This document shows, piece by piece, positions 1 through 7,570 of a stretch of 36,606 nt of DNA. The notes under the pieces were generated by a model. That model was not told the DNA's origin. It ran no database searches and saw nothing but the letters and a program-made list of their open reading frames with translations. Location of the stretch: the NCBI GenBank assembly GCA_029781795.1, contig JAKOWB010000133.1:1-36606 (forward strand), read 5' to 3'. Numbering within the stretch: the first letter of the stretch is position 1; the number at the start of each line of letters is the position of its first letter. The DNA is from Pseudomonadota bacterium (lineage in GTDB: Bacteria > Pseudomonadota > Alphaproteobacteria > Kiloniellales > JACOMY01). Both the position numbers and the translations under genes were made by a program.

Positions 1-1
1 G

Positions 2-250
2 CTGCTGCTGGACGAACCCATGGCCGGCATGAACGTCGAGGAGAAGGAGGACATGTGCCGCTTCATCCTCGACGTGAACGACGAGTTCGGCACCACCATC
101 GCCCTGATCGAGCACGACATGGGCGTGGTGATGGACATCTCGGACCGCGTCGTGGTGCTGGACTACGGCCGCAAGCTGGCCGATGGCCCGCCGGACGAGG
201 TACGGGCCGACCAGGGCGTCATCGACGCCTATCTCGGCGTGTCGCACTAG
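2..250 (+). CDS. Liv-type ABC transporter ATP-binding protein (C-terminal fragment)
   Basis: This is the C-terminal 82 codons of an ATPase whose 5' end lies outside the window. The visible part opens inside Walker B (LLLDEP), followed by a D-loop-like MAGMN stretch and the H-loop (IEHDM). It ends with the DRVVVLDYGRKLADGPPDEV segment typical of LivG-class (HAAT family) ATPases. It would energise the two permeases encoded directly downstream at the cytoplasmic face of the inner membrane. The stop codon is 13 bases before the permease ATG, so the genes are in one operon. The LivG rather than LivF assignment rests on its place before the permeases and on a second, LivF-like ATPase at the operon's end. 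The solute is unknown. Confidence 0.9.
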   Translation: MLLDEPMAGMNVEEKEDMCRFILDVNDEFGTTIALIEHDMGVVMDISDRVVVLDYGRKLADGPPDEVRADQGVIDAYLGVSH

Positions 251-263
251 GGGGCCGGCGGTC

Positions 264-1259
264 ATGCAGTCCAAGAGGATCCTCTTCTGGTGCTTCGCGC
301 CCATCGTCGCCTTCATCCTGATCGGCTTCCTGCTGCAGTGGATGGCGAGCCAGGGCATCGGCTTCTTCGACTGGTGGTTCTACGGCGAGGTCGCCACCAC
401 CGGCCTGCTGGTCGGCGTGCGCTACTCGCTGGTGGCGCTGGGCTTCGTGCTGATCTTCAAGGCGTCGGGCGTGTTCAACTTCGCGCAGGGCTCCATGGTG
501 CTCTTCGCCGCGCTGACCTTCGTCGGCCAGCTGGAGAACGGCATCTCCATCTGGATCGCGCTGCCGGTCACGCTGCTGGTCATGTGGGTACTGGCGATGG
601 TGATCGAGCGCGTGGTGCTGCGCCCGCTGGTGAACCAGGAGCACATCATCCTCTTCATGGCCACCATCGGCGTCTTCTACCTGCTGGAAGGCGGCGGCCA
701 GCTCATGTGGGGCAGCCAGGTGCGGCCGCTGGACATCGGCCTGCCGCACGGCCGCTTCCAGATCTTCGACGGCAACATCCAGGTGCAGCAGTTCGAGCTG
801 GTGACCGCCGTCATCGCTGGCCTGCTGGTGACGGTGCTGGCGATCTTCTTCAACAAGACCCGCGTCGGCCGCGCGCTGCGCGCCGTGGCCGACGACCACC
901 AGGCGGCGCTGTCGGTCGGCATCCCGCTGAAGTCGATCTGGGTCATCGTCTGGACCGTCGCCGGCATCGTCGCGCTGGTCGCCGGCATCACCTGGGGTAC
1001 CGACCTCGGCGTGCAGCCGACCCTGGCGCTGACCGCGCTGAAGGCCCTGCCGGTGCTGATCCTCGGCGGCTTCACCTCGATCCCGGGTGCCATCATCGGC
1101 GGCCTCATCGTCGGCGCCGGCGAGCAGGTGGGCGAGGTCTTCTTCGGCTCGCTCGTGGGCGGCGCCATCCAGGACTGGTTCGCCTACATGCTGGCGCTGG
1201 TCTTCCTGCTGTTCCGGCCGCAGGGCCTGTTCGGCGAACGCATCATCGAGCGCGTGTAG
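264..1259 (+). CDS. Liv-type ABC transporter permease (LivH-like)
   Basis: A 331-residue inner-membrane permease of the branched-chain amino acid/HAAT family. It contains many hydrophobic segments. The LivH-type stretch GFVLIFKASGVFNFAQGSM lies near the N-terminal third, and the cytoplasmic loop TRVGRALRAVADDHQAALSVGI near the middle contacts the ATPase. The ATG at 264 is chosen because an upstream in-frame start would overlap the ATPase gene heavily; from 264 the protein begins with a short charged stretch and then a membrane segment. It is slightly longer than the usual LivH of about 290-300 residues because of an N-terminal extra segment. It pairs with the following LivM-like gene. The substrate is not deducible from sequence alone. 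Confidence 0.93.
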   Translation: MQSKRILFWCFAPIVAFILIGFLLQWMASQGIGFFDWWFYGEVATTGLLVGVRYSLVALGFVLIFKASGVFNFAQGSMVLFAALTFVGQLENGISIWIALPVTLLVMWVLAMVIERVVLRPLVNQEHIILFMATIGVFYLLEGGGQLMWGSQVRPLDIGLPHGRFQIFDGNIQVQQFELVTAVIAGLLVTVLAIFFNKTRVGRALRAVADDHQAALSVGIPLKSIWVIVWTVAGIVALVAGITWGTDLGVQPTLALTALKALPVLILGGFTSIPGAIIGGLIVGAGEQVGEVFFGSLVGGAIQDWFAYMLALVFLLFRPQGLFGERIIERV

Positions 1260-1272
1260 GGGGGGCGGGGCG

Positions 1273-2355
1273 ATGCTTTACCGCGAGGCAGGGCAGTTCA
1301 AGACCACCTACGCCGCCGACCAGGGGCTCTTCCCGATCCGGCAGGACCGGATCTGCTTCCTGCTCTTCATGGCGTTCGCGCTCTTCGTCGTTCCGGCGTT
1401 GGCCAACGAGTACTTCCTCAACACCATCCTGGTCTTCTTCCTGGTGCTGGTGGTCGCGGCGATCGGCCTCAACCTGCTGACCGGCTACTGCGGCCAGCTC
1501 TCGCTCGGCTCGGGCGGCTTCATGGCCACCGGGGCCTTCGCCGCCTACAAGTTGACCACGGCCTTTCCCGACATGCACATCGTCGTGGTCTTCCTGCTGT
1601 CGGGCCTGGTGACCGCGGTGGTGGGCGTGCTCTTCGGCATCCCCTCGCTGCGCATCAAGGGCTTCTATCTGGCGGTGGCGACCCTGGCGGCGCAGTTCTT
1701 CCTGCTCTGGCTGTTCAACAAGGTCGCGTGGTTCTCCAACTACTCCTCCTCGGGCACGATCTCGGCGCCGCCGCGCGGCCTCTGGGGCGACAGCCTCTTC
1801 ATCACCGGCAACGACGCCTCGCCGCAGACCAAGTACGTCTTCCTGGTGGTCTTCGTCGCCTTCCTGACGCTGCTGGCCCGCAACCTGACGCGCTCGCGCC
1901 TGGGGCGTTCCTGGATGGCGATCCGCGACATGGACATCGCGGCCGAGATCATCGGCATCCGCCCGATGGTGGCCAAGCTCTCGGCCTTTGCCGTCTCCTC
2001 CTTCTACATCGGCATCTCGGGCGCGCTCTGGGCCTTCATCTACTCCGGCGCCGTCGAGGCGCTGGCCTTCGAGATCACGCGCTCCTTCCAGGTGCTCTTC
2101 ATGATCATCATCGGCGGCCTCGGCTCGCTGCTGGGATCCTTCCTCGGCGCGCTCTTCATCGTCGTGCTGCCGATCCTGCTCAACCTCGGGCTCACGGCGA
2201 TCGATCCCTCGATCGACGTCGGCGTCATCAAGCACTTCGAGTTCATGATCTTCGGCGCGCTGATCGTCTTCTTCCTGATCGTCGAGCCGCACGGCCTGGC
2301 CCGTCTCTGGCAGATCACCAAGGAGAAGCTGCGGCTCTGGCCTTTCCCCTACTGA
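1273..2355 (+). CDS. Liv-type ABC transporter permease (LivM-like)
   Basis: A 360-residue second permease of the HAAT importer. The LivM signature region is visible (GLNLLTGYCGQLSLGSGGFMATGAF, about residues 67-92). The coupling loop is RSRLGRSWMAIRDMDIAAEIIGI, followed by the C-terminal core GGLGSLLGSFLGA. The ATG at 1273 lies 13 bases after the preceding stop behind a G-rich ribosome-binding region. An in-frame upstream start at 1087 would lie inside livH and is rejected. The N-terminus (about 30 residues) is hydrophilic before the first membrane segment. With the LivH-like protein it forms the channel of the importer whose binding protein follows. Confidence 0.93.
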   Translation: MLYREAGQFKTTYAADQGLFPIRQDRICFLLFMAFALFVVPALANEYFLNTILVFFLVLVVAAIGLNLLTGYCGQLSLGSGGFMATGAFAAYKLTTAFPDMHIVVVFLLSGLVTAVVGVLFGIPSLRIKGFYLAVATLAAQFFLLWLFNKVAWFSNYSSSGTISAPPRGLWGDSLFITGNDASPQTKYVFLVVFVAFLTLLARNLTRSRLGRSWMAIRDMDIAAEIIGIRPMVAKLSAFAVSSFYIGISGALWAFIYSGAVEALAFEITRSFQVLFMIIIGGLGSLLGSFLGALFIVVLPILLNLGLTAIDPSIDVGVIKHFEFMIFGALIVFFLIVEPHGLARLWQITKEKLRLWPFPY

Positions 2356-2377
2356 AGTCTAGGTCAGTCGGGGACAG

Positions 2378-2393
2378 CCGGCGCGTGCGCCGG
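2378..2393 (+). other. Short GC palindrome between permease and binding-protein genes
   Basis: A near-perfect palindrome (CCGGCG, loop CGTG, CGCCGG) sits 23 bases after the LivM-like stop. It has no T-run, so it is not a convincing terminator. It may be an mRNA processing or stability element, or chance in GC-rich DNA. Confidence 0.3.
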
Positions 2394-2467
2394 ACCGGTG
2401 GGAATGGTAGCGTTGGTCCATCCAAGGGGCCCGTCAGCGAGGCCCTGCAATAGGGAGGTAAAACGAC

Positions 2468-3763
2468 ATGCTGTCTGTGAGAAAGCTCTGCCTTGCCGCC
2501 GCCTCGGTCGCCATGCTGGCGACGGGCATGGCGGTTTCGTCGGCCTCCGCCGACGAGCAGTTCATCCCGCTCCTGGTCTACCGCACCGGCCCCTATGCGC
2601 CGAACGGCACGCCGCTGGCCGACGGCCAGATCAACTACCTCGAGCTCATCAACAAGCGTGATGGCGGCGTCAACGGCGTCAAGATCACCTACGAGGAGTG
2701 CGAGACCGAGTACAACAACGACAAGGGCGTCGAGTGCTACGAGCGCCTGAAGGCCCACGCCTCGGTCGTGGCGCCCTTCTCCACCGGCATCACCTATGCC
2801 CTGATCGAGAAGGCCCGGGCCGACCACGTGCCGATCCTGTCGATGGGCTACGGCCGCGCCGACGCCACCATCGGCTCGATCTTCCCGCACGTCTTCACCC
2901 TGCCGGTCACCTACTGGGCGCAAGCGGACGCGCTGGTGCAGTACGCCAAGGCGCAGTCGAACGGCGACCTGCACGGCAAGAAGATCGCGCTGGTCTATCA
3001 CGACAGCGCCTACGGCAAGGAGCCGATCGCCACGCTGCAGAAGCTGGCCGAGATCGAGGGCTATCAGCTCGACCTCTTCCCGGTCGCCCATCCGGGCCTG
3101 GAGCAGAAGGCGACCTGGCTGCAGATCGGCCGCCAGCTCAAGCCTGACTGGGTCTTCATGTGGGGCTGGGGCGTGATGAACTCGACCGCCATCAAGGAGG
3201 CCGCGGCCGTCGGCTATCCGATGGACCACTTCATCGGCGTCTGGTGGTCGGGCTCGGAGCAGGACGTGCTGCCCGCGGGCGCCGATGCCAAGGGCTACAA
3301 GTCCGGCGCCTTCCACGCGCCCGGTACCAACGCCAAGGTGTTCAGCGACATCAAGGCGACGCTCGGGACCGTGCCCGACTCCTACGGCACCGTGCTCTAC
3401 AGCCGTGGCGTCATCGCCGCGGCCGTCATGGTCGAGGCGATCCGCACCGCGCAGGAGAAGTTCGGTCACCAGACCATGACCGGCGAGCAGATGATCTGGG
3501 GCTTCCAGCACCTCAACCTGACCAAGGAGCGCATCGAGGCGATGGGCTTCACCGGCCTGCTTGAGCCGCTGACCATCACCTGCAACGACCACGAAGGCGG
3601 TGGCAAGGTGCTGATCCAGCAGTGGGACGGGGCGAAGTGGGAGCAGGTCTCCGACTGGATCACCCCGAACCGCGACCTAATCCGGCCGATGTACGAAGAG
3701 TCGGCGATGAAGTACGCGGCCGAGAAGGGCATCACCCCGATCGACTGCAGCAAGATGGAGTAG
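2468..3763 (+). CDS. ABC transporter periplasmic substrate-binding protein (LivJ/Peripla_BP_6 type)
   Basis: A 431-residue periplasmic receptor of the type I fold used by HAAT importers. Residues 1-28 form a Sec signal peptide: MLSVRKLCLAAAS, then a hydrophobic core, with a likely cut at ASA-DE. No lipobox Cys is present, so the mature protein should be soluble. The body has the fold's usual cues: LVYRTGPYAPNG at the start, then a motif giving the ligand loop, and GKKIALVYHDSAYGKEP at the domain crossover. Cysteines in EECETE and VECYERL probably form a disulfide. The start is fixed by the strong Shine-Dalgarno AGGGAGGT 8 bases upstream. It lies between the permeases and the second ATPase, and a 13-bp hairpin follows the stop. 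The ligand is unknown; the ligase at the operon end hints at a carboxylate rather than a plain amino acid. Confidence 0.93.
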   Translation: MLSVRKLCLAAASVAMLATGMAVSSASADEQFIPLLVYRTGPYAPNGTPLADGQINYLELINKRDGGVNGVKITYEECETEYNNDKGVECYERLKAHASVVAPFSTGITYALIEKARADHVPILSMGYGRADATIGSIFPHVFTLPVTYWAQADALVQYAKAQSNGDLHGKKIALVYHDSAYGKEPIATLQKLAEIEGYQLDLFPVAHPGLEQKATWLQIGRQLKPDWVFMWGWGVMNSTAIKEAAAVGYPMDHFIGVWWSGSEQDVLPAGADAKGYKSGAFHAPGTNAKVFSDIKATLGTVPDSYGTVLYSRGVIAAAVMVEAIRTAQEKFGHQTMTGEQMIWGFQHLNLTKERIEAMGFTGLLEPLTITCNDHEGGGKVLIQQWDGAKWEQVSDWITPNRDLIRPMYEESAMKYAAEKGITPIDCSKME

Positions 3764-3781
3764 CCATCGCGTTACCGTCGT

Positions 3782-3813
3782 CCGGCGCCGCCGCCGGGTC
3801 GCGGCGGCGCCGG
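3782..3813 (+). promoter_or_regulatory. Strong intra-operon hairpin after the binding-protein gene
   Basis: A perfect 13-bp GC stem (3782-3794 with 3801-3813) closes a 6-base loop. It starts 18 bases after the binding-protein stop and ends 35 bases before the next ATG. No T-run follows, so full termination is unlikely. The position matches hairpins that protect the upstream binding-protein message from 3' decay, as known for malE-malF. Confidence 0.6.
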
Positions 3814-3848
3814 CGGCGTCTTGCAGCGAACGTCAGAAGGTCATCCGC

Positions 3849-4691
3849 ATGTCCGCCGTCACCAAGTCCGCGCCCGCCGCCGAAACGGCCCGCCCGCTGC
3901 TGGCGGTGAACAACATCGAGGTCATCTACGACCACGTCATCCTGGTGCTGAAGGGCGTGTCGCTCTCGGTGCCGGAGAAGGGCATCGTCGCGCTGCTGGG
4001 CGCCAACGGCGCCGGCAAGACCACGACCTTGAAGGCCATCAGCAACCTGCTGCGCGCCGAGCGCGGCGAGGTCACCAAGGGCTCCATCGAGTTCAACGGC
4101 AGGCAGGTCGACAGGCTGACGCCGAACGACCTCGTCAAGCTCGGCGTGATCCAGGTGATGGAGGGCCGCCACTGTTTCGGCCATCTCACCGTGGAGGAGA
4201 ACCTGCTGACCGGCGCCTTCACCCGCAAGGATGGGCGCGGCGCGATCTCCAAGGACCTGGAGATGGTCTATCACTACTTCCCGCGCCTCAAGGAGCGCCG
4301 CTCCAGCCAGGCCGGCTACACCTCGGGCGGCGAGCAGCAGATGACCGCCATCGGCCGCGCGCTGATGAGCCGCCCCAGCATGATCCTGCTGGACGAGCCT
4401 TCGATGGGCCTGGCGCCGCAGCTGGTCGAAGCCATCTTCGAGACCGTGCGCCGGCTCAACGACCAGGAGGGGGTGACCTTCCTGCTGGCCGAGCAGAACA
4501 CCAACATCGCGCTGAAGTACGCCAAGTACGGCTACATCCTGGAGAACGGGCGCGTGGTGATGGACGGCGACGCATCGCAGCTCTCGGCCAACGAGGACGT
4601 GAAGGAGTTCTACCTCGGCCTCTCCTCCGCCGGCCGGAAGTCCTACCGCGACGTCAAACACTACAAGCGCCGCAAGCGCTGGCTGGCGTGA
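3849..4691 (+). CDS. Liv-type ABC transporter ATP-binding protein (LivF-like)
   Basis: A 280-residue cytoplasmic ATPase. Walker A is GANGAGKTT (about residues 51-59). The Q-loop region reads VIQVMEGRHCFGHLTVEENL, typical of LivF. The ABC signature is TSGGEQQ in place of the usual LSGGEQQ. Walker B (MILLDEPSMGLAP) and a switch region (LLAEQNTNIALKYAKYGYILENGRVV) follow. The C-terminus extends with a basic tail (YKRRKRW) slightly longer than standard LivF. It is the second ATPase of the importer starting before the window. Its stop codon overlaps the GTG start of the downstream ligase in a GTGA motif, so the two are translationally coupled. Confidence 0.93.
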   Translation: MSAVTKSAPAAETARPLLAVNNIEVIYDHVILVLKGVSLSVPEKGIVALLGANGAGKTTTLKAISNLLRAERGEVTKGSIEFNGRQVDRLTPNDLVKLGVIQVMEGRHCFGHLTVEENLLTGAFTRKDGRGAISKDLEMVYHYFPRLKERRSSQAGYTSGGEQQMTAIGRALMSRPSMILLDEPSMGLAPQLVEAIFETVRRLNDQEGVTFLLAEQNTNIALKYAKYGYILENGRVVMDGDASQLSANEDVKEFYLGLSSAGRKSYRDVKHYKRRKRWLA

Positions 4692-5959
4692 CGGCGGGCC
4701 GGGTGCAGCCGCAGCACTACGACCAGCTCGAGACGCGCCCGGCCGCCGCGCGCGAGCGCGATCTCTTCGCCCTGCTGGGCCAGCAGCTCTCGCACGCCAA
4801 GGCCAAGGCGCCGCACTTCGCGCGCCTGCTGGCCGACGTGGCGCCCGAGGCGGTGACCAGCCGCGCGGCCCTGGCCAGCCTGCCGGTCACGCGCAAGAGC
4901 GAGCTCGCGGGCCTGCAGGCCGCGGACCCGCCCTTCGCCGGCATCGCCGGCATCGCGCCGGGCCACGCCGGCCGGATCTTCGCCTCGCCCGGCCCGATCT
5001 ACGAGCTGGAGGGCCTGGCCAGCGACTTCGGCCGTTTCGCCCGCGCCTTCTTCGCCGCCGGCCTTCGGCCAGGCGACCTGGTGGTCAACGCCTTCTCCTA
5101 TCACCTGACACCGGGCGGCTGGATGATGGACGCCGGCGTGCGCGCCCTCGGCGCCGTGCCGATCCCCGCCGGCACCGGCAACAGCGAGCAGCAGGCCGCT
5201 GCCATCGCGCACCTCAGGCCGCGCGGCTGGAGCGGCACGCCGGACTTCCTGAAAGTCGTGCTCGACAAGGCCGCGGAGCTGAAGCTCGACTGCTCCTCCA
5301 TCACCCACGCGCTGGTCTCCGGCGGCGCGCTCTTCCCCTCGCTGCGCGAGGAGTACCGGGCGCGGGGCGTCGCCGTGCTGCAGTGCTATGCCACGGCCGA
5401 ACTCGGCCTTGTCGCCTACGAGAGTGCCGGGGCCGACGGCCTGCCGCTGCCCGGCCAGATCGTCGACGAGGGCGTGATCGTCGAGATCGTGCGCCCCGGC
5501 ACCGGCGACCCCGTGCCGGACGGCGAGGTCGGCGAGGTCCTGGTCACCACCTTCAATCCGGCCCTGCCGCTGATACGCTATGCCACCGGCGACCTCTCCG
5601 CCGTGCTGGCGGGCGAGAGCGCCTGCGGGCGGACCAACCAGCGCCTCAAGGGCTGGATGGGGCGCGCCGACCAGACCACCAAGATCAAGGGCATGTTCGT
5701 CCACCCAAGCCAGGTGGCGGCGGTGCTGAAGCGCTTCCCCGGCGTCGGTCGCGGCCGGCTGGAGGTCACGCGCGAGGGCGAGCAGGACGCCATGACCCTG
5801 CGCTGCGAGGCCGCCGGGGCGCCCGAGTCGCTGGCCGACGGCCTGGCCGCGGCCCTGCAGGAGGTCACCAAGCTGCGCGGCCGCGTCCAGCTGGTCCCGC
5901 CCGGCAGCCTGCCGAACGACGGCAAGGTGATCGACGACCAGCGGCGCTACGACCGCTAA
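4688..5959 (+). CDS. Phenylacetate-CoA ligase (PaaK)-like AMP-forming enzyme
   Basis: A 423-residue member of the ANL/PaaK-type adenylating family. It starts at a GTG whose last bases form the TGA of the ATPase gene. Recognisable parts are GTGNSEQQ (about 162-169, PaaK GGNTE-like), YATAELG (234-240), LIRYATGDLS (295-304), the hinge GRADQTTKIKGMFVHPSQV (325-343) and the C-terminal catalytic Lys in DGKVIDD (K413). The Gly/Ser/Thr phosphate-binding loop (SSGTTGKP in PaaK) is replaced by ASPGPIYELEG (99-109), so ATP handling may differ. Family knowledge says such enzymes activate carboxylates to acyl-AMP and then acyl-CoA. I infer that it traps or activates the imported solute. The exact substrate and whether it is active are open. 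Confidence 0.85.
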   Translation: MTAGRVQPQHYDQLETRPAAARERDLFALLGQQLSHAKAKAPHFARLLADVAPEAVTSRAALASLPVTRKSELAGLQAADPPFAGIAGIAPGHAGRIFASPGPIYELEGLASDFGRFARAFFAAGLRPGDLVVNAFSYHLTPGGWMMDAGVRALGAVPIPAGTGNSEQQAAAIAHLRPRGWSGTPDFLKVVLDKAAELKLDCSSITHALVSGGALFPSLREEYRARGVAVLQCYATAELGLVAYESAGADGLPLPGQIVDEGVIVEIVRPGTGDPVPDGEVGEVLVTTFNPALPLIRYATGDLSAVLAGESACGRTNQRLKGWMGRADQTTKIKGMFVHPSQVAAVLKRFPGVGRGRLEVTREGEQDAMTLRCEAAGAPESLADGLAAALQEVTKLRGRVQLVPPGSLPNDGKVIDDQRRYDR

Positions 5960-6039
5960 TTGCTTTCATTTTTAGGACTTTAGCGGAACATCACATCGCC
6001 GCGACCGGGCGTCGCGGGCGCGAATTCCTCTGGACAGGC

Positions 6040-6057
6040 TGTGGCGCCCGTGCCACA
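6040..6057 (+). promoter_or_regulatory. Perfect TGTGGC-N6-GCCACA dyad (possible operator)
   Basis: An inverted repeat of 6-base half-sites separated by GCCCGT, followed directly by the AT-rich stretch TTAAATTTG. The hexamer TGGACA (6031-6036, close to a -35 box) precedes it. The same half-sites recur at 6099-6104 and 6120-6125. This could be a protein-binding site or a small RNA hairpin; no regulator gene lies nearby. Confidence 0.35.
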
Positions 6058-6098
6058 TTAAATTTGTAAGAAGTTGGTGACGGTTCTTTTCTCTTGCC

Positions 6099-6283
6099 TG
6101 TGGCAGAAATCACAATTCGGCCACAAACGGGACCGAAACCGACCAAGATCCGTCTCTAGCTTAACAAGCACGGAGACTTCCCCTCTCTGTCCGAGGTTTT
6201 CCAGCCGACCTCACCCCGATGCCCCCCTCAGGCTGGAAAAACTGACGCCCGGCGGTCCCGATCCCGCCGGGCGTCAACCTTTT
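6099..6283 (+). ncRNA. Candidate structured small RNA ending at a terminator
   Basis: The gene-free stretch 5960-6365 (406 bases) is visibly less GC-rich than its surroundings and contains no credible coding frame. Within it, hairpins are stacked. TGTGGC/GCCACA (6099-6104 with 6120-6125) comes first. GTCTC/GAGAC (6152-6156 with 6173-6177) is next. TTTTCCAGCC/GGCTGGAAAA (6197-6206 with 6231-6240) encloses a 24-base C-rich loop. The strong terminator stem at 6244-6275 follows. Stacked hairpins plus a terminator is the layout of many bacterial sRNAs. No known RNA family was recognised, and the 5' end and strand are guesses. It could instead be the 3' untranslated region of the upstream operon. 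Confidence 0.35.
6244..6283 (+). terminator. Rho-independent terminator, possibly bidirectional
   Basis: A perfect 12-bp GC stem (6244-6255 with 6264-6275) has an 8-base loop. On the + strand AACC and four T follow. On the - strand the stem is followed by AG and five T, so it looks functional in both directions. It separates the ligase operon from the cysteine hydrolase/ccm operon. Confidence 0.75.
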
Positions 6284-6365
6284 GGGGCCCCGCGGTTCCC
6301 CTCCTCCCTCGCCAAGCCGCGCCCGCTGCGCTAGAGCAGACGGGCTGCTACCGGGGGCCCAAGGC

Positions 6366-6911
6366 ATGGCTGGCGACAGGACCGCGCTCGTGGTGATCGA
6401 CGTGCAACAGGGGCTGGTGTCGCCGCCGGCGGGACCGCCGCTGCACGAGGCCCCGGCGCTGCTCGGCCGCATCGGCCAACTCTTGTCGGCCGCGCGGGCG
6501 CAGGGACTGCCCGTCGTCTTCGTGCGCCATGACGGCGGGCGGGGCGACGACCTGGAGGCCGGCACCGCCGGCTGGCAGCTCCACGCCGCGCTGGGGGCGC
6601 GGCCGGACGAGCCGGTGGTGGAAAAGCGCCATGCCGATTCCTTCCGCGGGACCGACCTCTCCGCCGTGCTGCGCGCGCGCGGCATCGAACGGCTGATCCT
6701 CTGCGGCGCGCAGAGTGACTTCTGCGTCGACACCACCTGTCGCCGCGCCGCTTCCGAGGGCTTCGACGTGGTGCTGGTCGGCGACGCCCACAGCACGGTT
6801 CACAATGGCGTGATCGACGCGCCCACCATCATCCGCCACGAGAACCGCGTGCTGGGCAGCTTCGCCCGCGTCGTCGGCACCGAGGCGCTGCTGGCCGAAG
6901 GCCTGGCATGA
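6366..6911 (+). CDS. Isochorismatase-like cysteine hydrolase
   Basis: A 181-residue cytoplasmic protein of the isochorismatase/nicotinamidase superfamily. The catalytic triad is intact: D12 in VVIDVQ, K87 in VEKRHADSF, and the nucleophile C120 in GAQSDFCVDTT, which also supplies the conserved cis-peptide turn. Start ATG at 6366 is preferred because it places the first beta strand (TALVVIDVQ) right at the N-terminus as in relatives; the upstream in-frame ATG at 6282 would cover the terminator. The stop overlaps the ccmA ATG (ATGA), so it is co-translated with the ccm operon, an unusual partner. Substrate class (amide, imide or ether ester) cannot be told from sequence. Confidence 0.9.
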   Translation: MAGDRTALVVIDVQQGLVSPPAGPPLHEAPALLGRIGQLLSAARAQGLPVVFVRHDGGRGDDLEAGTAGWQLHAALGARPDEPVVEKRHADSFRGTDLSAVLRARGIERLILCGAQSDFCVDTTCRRAASEGFDVVLVGDAHSTVHNGVIDAPTIIRHENRVLGSFARVVGTEALLAEGLA

Positions 6912-7570
6912 GCGGCTTCGCCGCGGGGACGAGGGGCGGCTTCGCCGCCGAGGACCTGACCGCGCTGCGCGGCGAGCGCCTGCTGTTCCGCGGCCTCGCC
7001 TTCGATCTCGGCGCCGGCGAGGCGCTGGCGCTGGTCGGTCCCAACGGCAGCGGCAAGACCACGCTGCTGCGCCTGCTGTCCGGCCTCGCCCGGCCGCTCG
7101 CCGGCCGGGTCACCTGGGCCGGCGCCGACATCCAGAAGGAGCCCGAGGCGCATCGCGCCCGCCTGCGCTGGGTCGGGCACCTGCCCGGCTTCAAGGCGGC
7201 GCTGACGCCGGCCGAGTCGCTCGCCTTCGAGGCGCGCCTGCTGGGCGCCGCGCCGGACGCGGTCGCCGGCGCGCTGGCGCACTTTTCGCTGGAGCCGCTG
7301 GCCCGCCTCCCCCTGCGCGTGCTCTCCGCCGGACAGAAGCGCCGCGTGGCCCTGGCCCGCCTGGCGCTGGCGCCGGCCGCGCTCTGGCTGCTGGACGAGC
7401 CGGTGACCAGCCTGGACGCCGCCAGCGAGGCGCGGCTCTGGAGCCTGGCCGAGGGGCATCTCGCCGCGGGCGGACGGCTGGTCGTGGCGACCCATGCGGC
7501 GGTGCCGCTGAGCGGACTGCGGCGGCTCGACCTCGGCGCTCACGCACCGGCCGCGGAGGCGTCGGCGTGA
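6908..7570 (+). CDS. ccmA: Cytochrome c maturation ABC transporter ATP-binding protein CcmA
   Basis: A 220-residue ATPase of the CcmABCD complex, which releases holo-CcmE from CcmC during haem delivery to periplasmic apocytochromes. Walker A is GPNGSGKT (44-51). The signature is LSAGQKRRVALARL, a CcmA hallmark in which SAGQ replaces SGGQ, followed by Walker B LWLLDEP and VTSLD. The ATG overlaps the stop of the hydrolase gene by four bases, and its own TGA overlaps the ccmB GTG. Length matches the family (about 200-220). The N-terminal 14 residues are rich in Gly/Ala and could be an extension. Confidence 0.95.
   Translation: MSGFAAGTRGGFAAEDLTALRGERLLFRGLAFDLGAGEALALVGPNGSGKTTLLRLLSGLARPLAGRVTWAGADIQKEPEAHRARLRWVGHLPGFKAALTPAESLAFEARLLGAAPDAVAGALAHFSLEPLARLPLRVLSAGQKRRVALARLALAPAALWLLDEPVTSLDAASEARLWSLAEGHLAAGGRLVVATHAAVPLSGLRRLDLGAHAPAAEASA

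Noticed and set aside
2315-3592. 425-codon antisense frame opposite the Liv binding-protein gene
   Set aside because: The + strand has a signal peptide, ribosome site and family motifs. The antisense translation is compositionally biased without recognisable domains.
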